A stretch of 64,000 nucleotides of DNA. It comes from Candidatus Omnitrophota bacterium (lineage in GTDB: Bacteria; Omnitrophota; Gorgyraeia; 2-01-FULL-45-10). The stretch is from contig JBAZKM010000004.1 of assembly GCA_041650805.1 (NCBI GenBank), forward strand, positions 124,001 through 188,000, written 5' to 3'. Position 1 is the stretch's first letter. The number at the start of each line of letters is the position of its first letter. This document shows, in pieces, positions 1-9,000 of the stretch. The translations under genes and the position numbers were made by a program. The notes beneath the pieces are model-generated. The model searched no databases. It was not told the origin of the DNA and was given only the letters and a program-made list of their open reading frames with translations.

Positions 1-2
1 GG

Positions 3-311
3 CTGAGATGGCGGCGGCATGCCAAGACCAGGATGCAGGGAGGAGAACGGTGGCGCGGCTGGGTCCATGAAAAAGATTGCGCCGGCGTCAGGCATCCGGC
101 CGCCGGGAGGGATGCCTGTAACGACGTCTGTGACAGGATGGTACAGATCCTGTGGAACGGCGACGTCGTGCCGTGTAACTGCGACTTCGACGGGACGCTG
201 AAATTCGGCAACGTATCCGGCACGGAGATCGCATCGATCTGGAATAGAAAGGAATATAAGAGATTCCGGGAGATCAAAAATTACAATAACGCTCTTAACG
301 AAATAATGTAA
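3..311 (+). CDS. Radical SAM/SPASM protein, C-terminal fragment (cut by window start)
   Basis: The reading frame is open from the window edge to a TAA at 309-311, so only the last ~100 residues are visible. The stretch LWNGDVVPCNCDFDG followed by KFGNVSGTEIASIWN is the classic auxiliary-cluster (SPASM/twitch) segment found at the end of radical SAM proteins. The protein at 24728-25690 has a near-identical layout (LWNGDVTPCTYDFNG, then LGNICRASINDIW). This copy ends without the final CxxCD motif that the 24728 protein carries, so its auxiliary cluster may be incomplete. The radical SAM core lies upstream of the window. The substrate is unknown. Its position beside a glycan locus with several other radical SAM genes suggests a related role. 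Confidence 0.7.
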   Translation: MRWRRHAKTRMQGGERWRGWVHEKDCAGVRHPAAGRDACNDVCDRMVQILWNGDVVPCNCDFDGTLKFGNVSGTEIASIWNRKEYKRFREIKNYNNALNEIM

Positions 312-332
312 AGAAAGAGATGCCCGGCCATT

Positions 333-1643
333 ATGGACCTGTTCACTAAAGAGAAAAGGGCGGGGAAAGAGACGGAGCCCCTTGCGATAAGGATGAGGCC
401 GAAGACGCTCGACGACTTCGTCGGGCAGGAGCATATCCTCGGCAGGGATAAACTCCTTCGCCGCCTGATAGAATCCGACAAGATAGCGTCCCTTATACTG
501 TACGGTCCTCCCGGTTGCGGTAAGACGACGCTCGCCCTTATAATCAGCGAAAGGACGAAGTCGAATTTCGAGCGTATAAACGCCGCCTCAAATAACGTCG
601 CCGATATGCGTCGTATAATAGATGCGGCAAAGAGGCGCGAATCCCTCGACGGCAGGCGGACGATACTTCTTATAGACGAGATACACCGTTTCAACAAAGC
701 CCAGCAGGACGTGCTGATGCCGGACGTGGAAGCCGGCAACCCCGTCCTGATAGGCACCACCACCCACAACCCGTTCTTTTACGTGAACGCGGCGCTGCTG
801 TCGCGCTCCCAGGTCTTCGAATTCAAAAAATTGAACGACGATCATGTGGTCTCGATACTCAAAAAGACCTTAATGGACAAGGAGAACGGGCTGGGGAAGA
901 TGCCGCTTGCGGCGGACGAAGAGGCGTTAAGGCACCTGGCCAGGATCTCCGAAGGGGACGGCCGCCGCGCATTGTCGGCCCTTGAGGTCGGCGCGCTCAC
1001 CACTCCGCCCGGGAAGGACAAGAAGATCCGTTTCACGCTTAAGGTGGCCGAAGAGTCGATCCAGAAGAAGGCGGTTGTCTACGACAAGGACGAGGACGGC
1101 CATTACGACACCATATCGGCGTTCATCAAGTCGATGCGCGGCTCCGATCCCGACGCCGTGCTATACTGGCTTGCGAAGATGATCTACGCCGGCGAGGACC
1201 CCCGGTTCATCGCGCGCCGCATAGTGATATGCGCGGCGGAAGACGTCGGCAATGCCGACCCCCAGGCGCTGGTCATCGCGAACGCCGCGCTCCAGGTCTC
1301 CGAGTTCGTCGGGATGCCCGAGGCGCGCATCCCGCTGGCGCAGGCAGCGGTCTATGTCGCATGTGCCCCGAAATCGAACGCGGCATACCTCGGTATCGAA
1401 AGCGCGCTGAAAGATGTGGAGGAGGGGAAGGTCCTGGAAGTGCCCGACCATTTGAAGGACGCTAACCTCGATTCGGAGGCGTTCGGCCATGGCAAAGGTT
1501 ATAAGTACGCCCATGATTATAAAGACCACTACGTGAAACAGGAGTACAAGCCCTCGGACAAGGTCTATTATGTCCCCACAGCGATCGGATACGAAAAGAA
1601 GATCAAGGAATGGCTTGAAGGCCTGAAGAAGGGCGGGCAATGA
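333..1643 (+). CDS. rarA: Replication-associated recombination protein A (RarA/MgsA), AAA+ ATPase
   Basis: This 436-residue clamp-loader-like AAA+ ATPase matches the usual size of RarA/MgsA/WRNIP1. Walker A GPPGCGKT is at residues 58-65 and Walker B LLIDEIHRFNKAQQD follows; the phrase GTTTHNPFFYVNAALLSR holds the sensor 1 region and is typical of the family. The C-terminal half contains the MgsA domain (AEDVGNADPQALVIANAA). RarA acts at stalled replication forks, probably together with SSB and RecA. The start is an ATG 21 nt after the upstream stop. No strong Shine-Dalgarno is seen, and the residues after it (LAIRMRPKTLDDFVGQEHILG) match the normal N terminus. The gene converges on the phosphatase-like gene with only 5 bp between the stops. 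Confidence 0.95.
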   Translation: MDLFTKEKRAGKETEPLAIRMRPKTLDDFVGQEHILGRDKLLRRLIESDKIASLILYGPPGCGKTTLALIISERTKSNFERINAASNNVADMRRIIDAAKRRESLDGRRTILLIDEIHRFNKAQQDVLMPDVEAGNPVLIGTTTHNPFFYVNAALLSRSQVFEFKKLNDDHVVSILKKTLMDKENGLGKMPLAADEEALRHLARISEGDGRRALSALEVGALTTPPGKDKKIRFTLKVAEESIQKKAVVYDKDEDGHYDTISAFIKSMRGSDPDAVLYWLAKMIYAGEDPRFIARRIVICAAEDVGNADPQALVIANAALQVSEFVGMPEARIPLAQAAVYVACAPKSNAAYLGIESALKDVEEGKVLEVPDHLKDANLDSEAFGHGKGYKYAHDYKDHYVKQEYKPSDKVYYVPTAIGYEKKIKEWLEGLKKGGQ

Positions 1644-1648
1644 TCCGG

Positions 1649-3718
1649 TCATTCTTCAGGGAATATATACTCCCCGGCAAAATCGCATCTCTCCACAACT
1701 TTCTTATTTAATCCGGCGCTCCTAAGGATCGTAGGCGCCATGTCGTAGATCGACGGCCGTTCTTTCGTTATCCGTCTATTCGAAAATATGACACCCGGGA
1801 CGAGCGCCGGGTCGAAGAGATGGTCTCCCGACCATTTCTTCATATTATCCTCTATCAGCCCTTCGGGCGCAGCACCCAATGCGGTCTGCCAGGATGCCCG
1901 GCACCCTTTATTGAACCCTATATAGAGATCCGGCGCGTCTTTCGCGTGGATCCCATGGAATATATCCTCGCCGTCATAGACAGCATTTATGACGGGCGCG
2001 CCGTATTTCCCGTCACGCCATCTCCTAATATTTCCCGATAGCTCTTTCTTAAGGCGCCGCGTCTCTTCCCCCGGCTCTACTATGCCGCCTGTTTCGCGGC
2101 CGGCCCGGTTTATATAAATAGCGCCGAAACCGATGGCGTAGGCCTTCGTCTTTGTCCAGTCGACATCCTTCAGCAGTTCCCCGCCGGACCTTGCGGAGCC
2201 ATCCTTAAGGACGAGATAACCGTTCTCCCTCAACCAGCTGTTGACGTGCACGGCCCTCCTGAAAGTATCGAATCCGTGATCGGACAGCACGATCATTATA
2301 TCTTTCCCGCCCATATTATCCATCGCGTCCCCGACTATCCCGTCCATCTTTTCGTACCACGTCTCTACCATCTCCCGGTAACGCGCGGGAGCATCCTTTT
2401 CATAAAGCGGGTGCGAAGGGTCGCGGTAGCGCCAGAAGATGTGCTGTATCGAGTCGGTCAGCCCGAAATACGAAAAGAGGATGCCCCTCTCCATACGCTT
2501 CAACTCGTAGTCGAATATCGCCTTCTTCTCTCTCAGGACCTCGTCCGCCTCGTCCAATAACGACTCTTCGGAGACCCTCTTTTCATTGACAGCCCAGGTG
2601 TCTATCGGCATTCCCTGTGTGTGATAAAGTCCTATAGCGTCGGTGATCTCTTTACTGTATGACGCGGGATACGAGATGGGGAAGAATGGGTCCCGCGGGT
2701 CAAAATTGATAGGGCTTATATAAAGTTTAATATCCGGATCGACCTCCAGGAGATGAAATTTTAATATTCCCCGTATCTTCCCGAATGTCCCTACGTCGAA
2801 AGTTGTCTCTTTCCAGCCGCTCCGCTCTCCCGCGGCAAGTTTAAACCGCTGACCCTGGAATTCAAATAAAGCGCTCCTCCCATCATCGGCGGGAGATATC
2901 TTCAGCTGCACTTTCGCGTTGGAAAGGGTGCCCGAAAACCCGGAGACCCTGGGGCCTATGATATCCGTATATATTACGGGCGACCTTTCTATATGGAACG
3001 CTTTCCCGCCCGTATCTTTGCCGGTGACGATCGCTCCAGTAGTGTAGTAAGAGAAGGTGCCCTCGGTGCCCAGTATGTCCGGTACCCCCATGCCGGAGAG
3101 CATCTTCCCGTAGATCCTGTCCGGGGGGAAGGTCAGCGGGCAATTTATGATAGTGGCCGGTATCCTTGCCCGGGACGCGTAATCCCAGAATCGTTTGCTC
3201 TTTACGACACTCTGCGGCTTGGAGCGGCTTATGTCTGAAGTGGCCAGGCGCAACCTATAATTTTTCGGATCCCTCGTTATGAAGTCGAATACGCCGCTCT
3301 CCCCGGGATTCAGTCCCGTCGCGAATGCTGTCCATGCCACGGGCGACTGCGGAGGGTTAGTGGTGGCAAGGCGCCTGTAAGAGCCGCGCTCTTTTAAAGA
3401 AGCGAAATGGGGGAGCCGCCCGCCCGCCATCATCGGTTCCATTATCTCCGGGCTCAACCCGTCCATCCCCAACACGATTATCTTTCTGTCGCATAAAGGT
3501 TTCTTATTGGTCATCGTTACCCCCGCGATTATGATGATAACTATCGGCAAAAAGAATAGTATGAACGCATATCTTTTATGGCGTCTCAGGAATCCGAAAG
3601 ACCTCTTGAGAAACAGGGCCGCGATCCCCAGCAGGCCCAATAAAAATGTGACGAGCCAGCCGGCAATGCCGACGAAAGTGAACCCGCTCCCGGGATCGAT
3701 ATATGCGAGGATGATCAC
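1649..3718 (-). CDS. Membrane-anchored alkaline phosphatase superfamily protein (type I phosphodiesterase-like)
   Basis: The 689-residue protein starts at a GTG (3718). It begins with two predicted membrane helices (about residues 10-37 and 50-68), followed by a large extracytoplasmic alkaline-phosphatase-fold domain. Visible family signatures are VLGMDGLSPEIMEPMM (first metal aspartate), PPQSPVAWTAFATG (region of the nucleophilic Ser/Thr), LSDHGFD (metal Asp/His) and HAKDAPDLYIGF. This is the type I phosphodiesterase/nucleotide pyrophosphatase group. The substrate cannot be read from sequence, but a role in trimming or decorating surface glycan or lipid phosphates fits the neighbours. It is divergent from the ABC exporter operon, and its own promoter places the GTG almost at the transcription start. 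Confidence 0.85.
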   Translation of the reverse strand: MIILAYIDPGSGFTFVGIAGWLVTFLLGLLGIAALFLKRSFGFLRRHKRYAFILFFLPIVIIIIAGVTMTNKKPLCDRKIIVLGMDGLSPEIMEPMMAGGRLPHFASLKERGSYRRLATTNPPQSPVAWTAFATGLNPGESGVFDFITRDPKNYRLRLATSDISRSKPQSVVKSKRFWDYASRARIPATIINCPLTFPPDRIYGKMLSGMGVPDILGTEGTFSYYTTGAIVTGKDTGGKAFHIERSPVIYTDIIGPRVSGFSGTLSNAKVQLKISPADDGRSALFEFQGQRFKLAAGERSGWKETTFDVGTFGKIRGILKFHLLEVDPDIKLYISPINFDPRDPFFPISYPASYSKEITDAIGLYHTQGMPIDTWAVNEKRVSEESLLDEADEVLREKKAIFDYELKRMERGILFSYFGLTDSIQHIFWRYRDPSHPLYEKDAPARYREMVETWYEKMDGIVGDAMDNMGGKDIMIVLSDHGFDTFRRAVHVNSWLRENGYLVLKDGSARSGGELLKDVDWTKTKAYAIGFGAIYINRAGRETGGIVEPGEETRRLKKELSGNIRRWRDGKYGAPVINAVYDGEDIFHGIHAKDAPDLYIGFNKGCRASWQTALGAAPEGLIEDNMKKWSGDHLFDPALVPGVIFSNRRITKERPSIYDMAPTILRSAGLNKKVVERCDFAGEYIFPEE

Positions 3719-3726
3719 ATCTATGT

Positions 3727-3754
3727 ATTATATCAGCCATTTTCCCCCGTTCAA
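3727..3754 (-). promoter_or_regulatory. Sigma70-like promoter of the phosphatase-like gene
   Basis: Read on the minus strand, -35 TTGAAC (3754-3749) and -10 TATAAT (3732-3727) are separated by 16 bp. Eight bases lie between the -10 box and the GTG start codon at 3718, so the predicted transcript would have at most one or two leader bases. Confidence 0.6.
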
Positions 3755-3797
3755 CTCTTATGTAGATATTTTTCGGTACGGGAGCTATAGCATAAAA

Positions 3798-3825
3798 TTG
3801 ACATTTTATTATATGATAGTATAAT
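3798..3825 (+). promoter_or_regulatory. Sigma70-like promoter of the glycan export/biosynthesis operon
   Basis: TTGACA (3798-3803) and TATAAT (3820-3825) are both perfect consensus hexamers with a 16 bp spacer. They lie 30 bp before the ATG of the ABC permease gene. The intergenic region is AT-rich and divergent with the phosphatase-like gene. It is the only obvious promoter before the closely packed run of genes extending to 23.8 kb. Confidence 0.8.
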
Positions 3826-3855
3826 AATGATAATGGATCTCGTCCCCGGGTCATT

Positions 3856-4620
3856 ATGAATTTTCCATCGAATACACTAGAGATATTAAGAAGCCTCGTC
3901 ATCAGAAATCTTAAAGTCCGCTACAAAGGGTCCGTTGTCGGGTTTTTCTGGACATTCCTGAACCCTCTCCTTACGACGCTTATACTGTATATCGTCTTTT
4001 CATATATCGTGAAGATAGGGATAAAGGGATACCCGCTCTTCCTGCTCTCAGCGCTGCTGCCATGGGGATTTTTTTCGGCATCGCTGGGCGACGCATCGCG
4101 GTCGCTCGTCGATAACGCCCCCCTCGTGAAGAAGGCCTACTTCCGCAGGGAGATACTTCCCATCTCTTACGTAGTGAGCAACTTCGTCAATTTTTTGATA
4201 GGTATTTGCGTGCTGCTTCCCCTGGTGATCGTCCTCCGGCCCCATGTCCTCACTTCGATCTTTTGCCTGCCCGTGGTGCTCGCGGCCCACTTATTATTCA
4301 CTACAGGCCTTGCCCTTTTTTTATCATGCGCCAATGTATATCTGAGGGACGTGAGCCATGTGACGGAGATCTCGCTCATGCTCTGGTTTTACCTGACCCC
4401 CGTATTCTATCCCGTATCCATGGTACCGTCACGTTTTCACGGTTTATATATGTTGAATCCCATGGCCTCGATCATCACCATGTACCGGAACATGCTATTT
4501 GACGGCATAGTCCCTTCCGCCGAAAGCTTATTCGGGATAGCGGCGGTATCGGCGGTCTTGCTTTCAGCGTGTTATCTCATCTTCAGAAAGTATGAGCCAT
4601 CTCTGGCAAAATATATATGA
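3856..4620 (+). CDS. ABC-2 type polysaccharide export permease (Wzm-like)
   Basis: The 254-residue protein has about six hydrophobic helices and an N-terminal amphipathic segment (SLVIRNLKVRYKGSVVGFFWTF) typical of ABC-2 permeases for O-antigen, teichoic acid or capsule export (Wzm/TagG/KpsM). The motif WFYLTPVFYPVSMVP near residue 175 and the helix around LNPMASIITMYRNMLFDG are characteristic. It would pair with the ATP-binding subunit encoded 9 bp downstream and move undecaprenyl-linked glycan across the inner membrane. It is the first gene of the operon behind the consensus promoter. No good ribosome-binding site precedes the ATG. Confidence 0.93.
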   Translation: MNFPSNTLEILRSLVIRNLKVRYKGSVVGFFWTFLNPLLTTLILYIVFSYIVKIGIKGYPLFLLSALLPWGFFSASLGDASRSLVDNAPLVKKAYFRREILPISYVVSNFVNFLIGICVLLPLVIVLRPHVLTSIFCLPVVLAAHLLFTTGLALFLSCANVYLRDVSHVTEISLMLWFYLTPVFYPVSMVPSRFHGLYMLNPMASIITMYRNMLFDGIVPSAESLFGIAAVSAVLLSACYLIFRKYEPSLAKYI

Positions 4621-4629
4621 GGATTTTTT

Positions 4630-6054
4630 ATGGATCCCGCCACAGCGGTCGTCTTTAAGAACGTCGGAGAAAAATTCAGGCGGTACCATCTCCGCGAAAG
4701 CAGCCTGAAGGACAGGGCATTGAACATCCTCCTGCGTAAGCGCGCCCCATCCGACGAATTCTGGGCCCTCAAGGGTATAAATTTTACCGTGAGAAAGGGC
4801 GAGACGGTCGGGATAATAGGGGAGAACGGTTCGGGAAAGACGACCATATTGAATCTCATAACGGGGATACTCAGACCCGATGCCGGAACGGTATCGGTCA
4901 ATGGGATGGTCTCCGCGATGTTAGAGATAGGCATCGGTTTTCACCAGGAGCTTTCGGGAAGAGAGAACATATATATTTACGGGGCCATATTGGGGCTGAG
5001 CAAGAAGAAGATAGACTCTAAATTCGATGAGATCGTTGCCTTTTCCGGGCTGGAGGATTTTATAGACGCCCCGCTCAAGACCTATTCTGCGGGGATGTAT
5101 GTGCGCCTGGGGTTTTCGGTCGCAATAAACGTGGAACCCGATATCCTGCTGCTCGATGAAGCGTTGTCGGTGGGGGATGAAAATTTTCAGAGAAGGTGCA
5201 TCGACAAGATAGAGGAATTCAAAAAGAGAGGGAAGACCATAATAATGGTCTCGCATGACATGTATCTTATCGGCGCGCTATGCGACAGGGTCATCGTCTT
5301 CAGAAAGGGCGCGATCGAGGCCGACGCGGATGCGGCCAGAGGCATTGAGATATACGAAGAGATGATGAAGAGGAAGAGGGGCGGCGCGATGCTGGAGAGA
5401 GGCCGCTTGAAGGTGACGTTCGACAACGGGAGGATATCATTATTATGGAACGGGCGCATGATCTCCAAGGGGCTAGGATGTTACACGTCCCTTCTTTCGG
5501 GGGATACCTGGTACGATTCCGCCTTTGACGGATGGGGGTGCCTCTATCTGGGTTCGACGAAGATGGTCGCTATGGGTACCTGGAAAAACCTGCCCATAGC
5601 CCAGGTATGGCAGATAGAGATGAAAGACGATAATACGATAAACTGGACCGTGGATATGCAGATAAAAGAGAAGGTGCATCTGCGGAATAAACAGATAAAT
5701 GTCATGGTAACGGACGGATACATGAATTGGCGCGCCTCCGGCAGCCATCATGGATCGCTGCCGGAGGATTTTTCTCCCAGGGGGCGCGAATGGCAGACCA
5801 TATGGCAGCAGGACGCCGTCACCCCGGATCCGTTGAGCATTTTATGCGCCGGGGACGGGAGCGGGGCATTGCCGTCCGTATCGTTCCATTGTTCTTATGA
5901 CCGGAGTGCGTATATAGCAAAGGTCATAAACTCCGACAGTTCGTTCAGGGCACGGGTATTACAGTATGTCAGGGCCGATAGCGATAACGATTTTGAATTT
6001 GCGCCTGACCAATACAGGTATTTCGAAGGCAGGATATCAATTAACGCCGATTAA
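4630..6054 (+). CDS. ABC transporter ATP-binding protein for polysaccharide export (Wzt-like) with an unusual C-terminal domain
   Basis: Residues 1-240 form the nucleotide-binding domain: Walker A GENGSGKT at 64-71, signature region TYSAGMYVRLGFS, Walker B DILLLDEALSVGDE, H-loop MVSHD. This is the Wzt/TagH/KpsT export class. The extra ~230 residues after position 245 are rich in Trp, Gly and Asp. They do not look like the common Wzt O-antigen-binding beta-sandwich by eye, although a carbohydrate-recognition role would be the default expectation. It sits 9 bp after the permease gene and 26 bp before the triple radical SAM gene. The exported glycan is presumably made by the downstream glycosyltransferases. 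Confidence 0.9.
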   Translation: MDPATAVVFKNVGEKFRRYHLRESSLKDRALNILLRKRAPSDEFWALKGINFTVRKGETVGIIGENGSGKTTILNLITGILRPDAGTVSVNGMVSAMLEIGIGFHQELSGRENIYIYGAILGLSKKKIDSKFDEIVAFSGLEDFIDAPLKTYSAGMYVRLGFSVAINVEPDILLLDEALSVGDENFQRRCIDKIEEFKKRGKTIIMVSHDMYLIGALCDRVIVFRKGAIEADADAARGIEIYEEMMKRKRGGAMLERGRLKVTFDNGRISLLWNGRMISKGLGCYTSLLSGDTWYDSAFDGWGCLYLGSTKMVAMGTWKNLPIAQVWQIEMKDDNTINWTVDMQIKEKVHLRNKQINVMVTDGYMNWRASGSHHGSLPEDFSPRGREWQTIWQQDAVTPDPLSILCAGDGSGALPSVSFHCSYDRSAYIAKVINSDSSFRARVLQYVRADSDNDFEFAPDQYRYFEGRISINAD

Positions 6055-6080
6055 ACAGCGTAATCGACAAAGAAGATCTT

Positions 6081-9000
6081 ATGCGCATACTTCTTACTAA
6101 CATGCCATGGCGCGAGAAGAATACTTGCGGGGTGCGCGCCGGCTCCCGCTGGCCGCACATCAAAGACCGCACCGAGGCTCGCTACCTTCCGTTCCCGTTC
6201 TTCCTCGCTTATGCCGCCGCCCTACTGAAGAAGAATGGTTTCGATGTGACCATCATCGACGCTATCGCAGAAGAGATCCGCGAAGAGGAATTCCTGAAGA
6301 AGGTGCAGGCGATAGGCCCGGACCTCATTGTGGCCGAGACCGCCGCAGTGTCATTGAATAATGACATGACGATCATTGGCAGGATAGATGCGCGCATAAA
6401 AGTCGCGTTGGCCGGGCCGGAAGTAGCTATAAGGACGAAGGAGTTCCTGAAAAAGAATACGCGCATAGATCTTGTGCTCAGGGGCGAGTATGAATATACG
6501 CTTTTAGAGCTGGCGTGCGCCATGAGGGACGGCCTGGGCCCGGAGGGGATATCGGGGGTGAATTTCAGGGGCGCGGGCGGCAGGATAATAAAGAACGCGG
6601 ACAGGCCGCTGATAGAGGACCTCGATGCATTGCCGTGGCCGCTTCGGGACGGCCTGCCCATGGAAAGATATAACGATACGCCCGGCGGCATCCCGATGCC
6701 TTCGGCGCAGATGATCGCATCGAGGGGATGCCCGCACGGGTGCACTTTTTGCCTGTGGCCGCAAGTCATGTACGGAGGACGGAACTATAGGACGAGGTCG
6801 CCGGATGACGTAGTCCGCGAGATGAAACATCTGACCGGAGATCTCGGCTTTAGGTCCGTCTATTTTGATGACGATACATTCGGGTTGAACAGGGGATGGC
6901 TTAAGGAATTTATCCGCGAGATGCGGGAGGCGGACCTTAATATACCGTGGGCGATGATGACCAGGCCGGACTCCATGGACAGGGATATCCTTAACGAGCT
7001 GAAGGGCCTCGGCCTATGCGCGGTTAAATACGGGTTCGAATCCGCGGACCAGGATATTGTAAATAAGTGCGGCAAGAAACTGGATCTATTATACGCGAAA
7101 GATATCATTGCATATACCAAATCCCTGGGCATCAAGGTCCACCTCACTTTTATGTTCGGCCTGCCGGGGGAGACGCGGAAGACGATCAAAGAGACGATCG
7201 ACCTGGCACTGGGCCTGGACCCGCATTCCGCCCAGTTCTCCATAGCCACGCCCTTCCCGGGCACACGGTATTTCACGGAACTGTACGACCCCTTATTTGC
7301 CAAACGCAGCCACAAAGGATTGGCGAAGAAAGGCGCGATAAAGGATCGCGCGGGAGAAGGCCGGGCCGATATATTATTGGTCCTGTGCCCGCCATGGGAT
7401 ATCACCATGCCCCCCCTGGGCATTTCGTATCTTTCAAGTTACCTGAAGCATAAAGGGTACAGGGCGCTCGTATTCGACGCCAATATATACCTCTTCAATA
7501 CGGTAAATCATGAATACCGCAGATGGTGGAATACCAACGCATATGAGCTGTGGGTCCACGAAAGATCTTTCGATACCGAACTGTCGGACGCTTTCGGAGA
7601 CAGGTTCGATGAGCTTGCAGAGGAGATAATCTCCACGGATACGAAGTGCATAGGGTTCTCGGTCCATTACGCGAACAGGTTATTTACGGTCGAACTGGCC
7701 AGGCGGGTGAGGAAAAGGGACAGGACGCGGGTCATGATATTCGGCGGGCCGGGATGCAGCACGGAGGAACAGAGGGCACTTATACCGCAGGATATAGCGG
7801 ATGTATTTGTTGTCGGCGAGGGCGAAGAAGCGCTTGCCGAAGTACTGAAGGATTTACACGAGAAGGGCGGGATAAGGCATGTGCCCGGGACGATAATCAA
7901 CGAAAAGGGCCCACTCTCCGGCCATATGCCCCGGCAGCCGATAGCGGACCTGGACACGATGACCTTTCCGACATTCGAGGAATTCCATCTCGATCTCTTC
8001 ACGCTGCCGCGTCTCCCGCTTTTGACAAGCAGGGGGTGTATCGGCAGGTGCAGTTTTTGCAATGATCACGGGATGTTATTTCCATACCGGCAGAGGACGG
8101 CCCGGCACGTGATGGAGGAGATAAGATATCACGCCGCGCATAATAAAGTGGCGAACTTCAGTCTTAAGGACCTCCTGTGCAACGGGAATGCGCGCGAATT
8201 GGAATTGTTGTGCGATATGATCATCAAAGAAGATATGAAGATAGTCTGGGACTCGCAGGCGATCCCCAACAGGAGCCTGACGCGCCGCCTCCTAGCGAAG
8301 ATGAAGAAGGCCGGTTGTAACACGCTCATATACGGCGTGGAGAGCTGCTCAGACAATGTATTGCGTAGGATGCGGAAGTCCTTCACAAAAAAAGATGTCA
8401 GCCGGGTCCTGAAGAATACGAAACGCGCCGGGATAAAGGCATTTATAAACATAATAGTCGGTTTCCCGGGGGAATCGGAATCCGATTTTATGGAGACATA
8501 TGATTTCATAAAGCGGCATATATCCTGTATAAACGCGGTCAGTTCCCTGAATACGTGCCTGGTGAATTACGGGTCAGACCTTCAGCGCCGGCCGCAGAAG
8601 TACAATATCGCCGCCCCGGAGCAGGGAGGCATCGACTCTATGAGGTGGCAGGGCCTTGACGGCAATACCTTTGAGTTGCGCGAAGAACGCCTCGGGAAGA
8701 TATCAAAACTTTTTTCCGATTTCGGCGTCGATTGCGGGTATTCCAATACTTCGGCCCCGCCGCTTTCCGCATGTGATGACCCGCGACCCATTCGCCGCGC
8801 GAGATCAAGGCGAAGGTCAAAGTTCGAGCCATACCCGGATCGCCCCGCTTGTGATCGTGCGCTTTCTCCAAGAGATCTGGCCGCTGCGAGAGAAAAGGCG
8901 TACCTGCTCTGGGAAGACCATTGCAGGAGGAGGGGGGATTACAGGTACGGCGGTCCATTGCATAAGCTCATCACGAGCTTAAGGGGGTTTGGAGCGGCAT

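Noticed and set aside
7646..8065. 139-codon plus-strand frame inside the triple radical SAM gene
   Set aside because: Lies in a different frame within the conserved second B12-binding domain and shows Gly/Arg-rich shadow composition.
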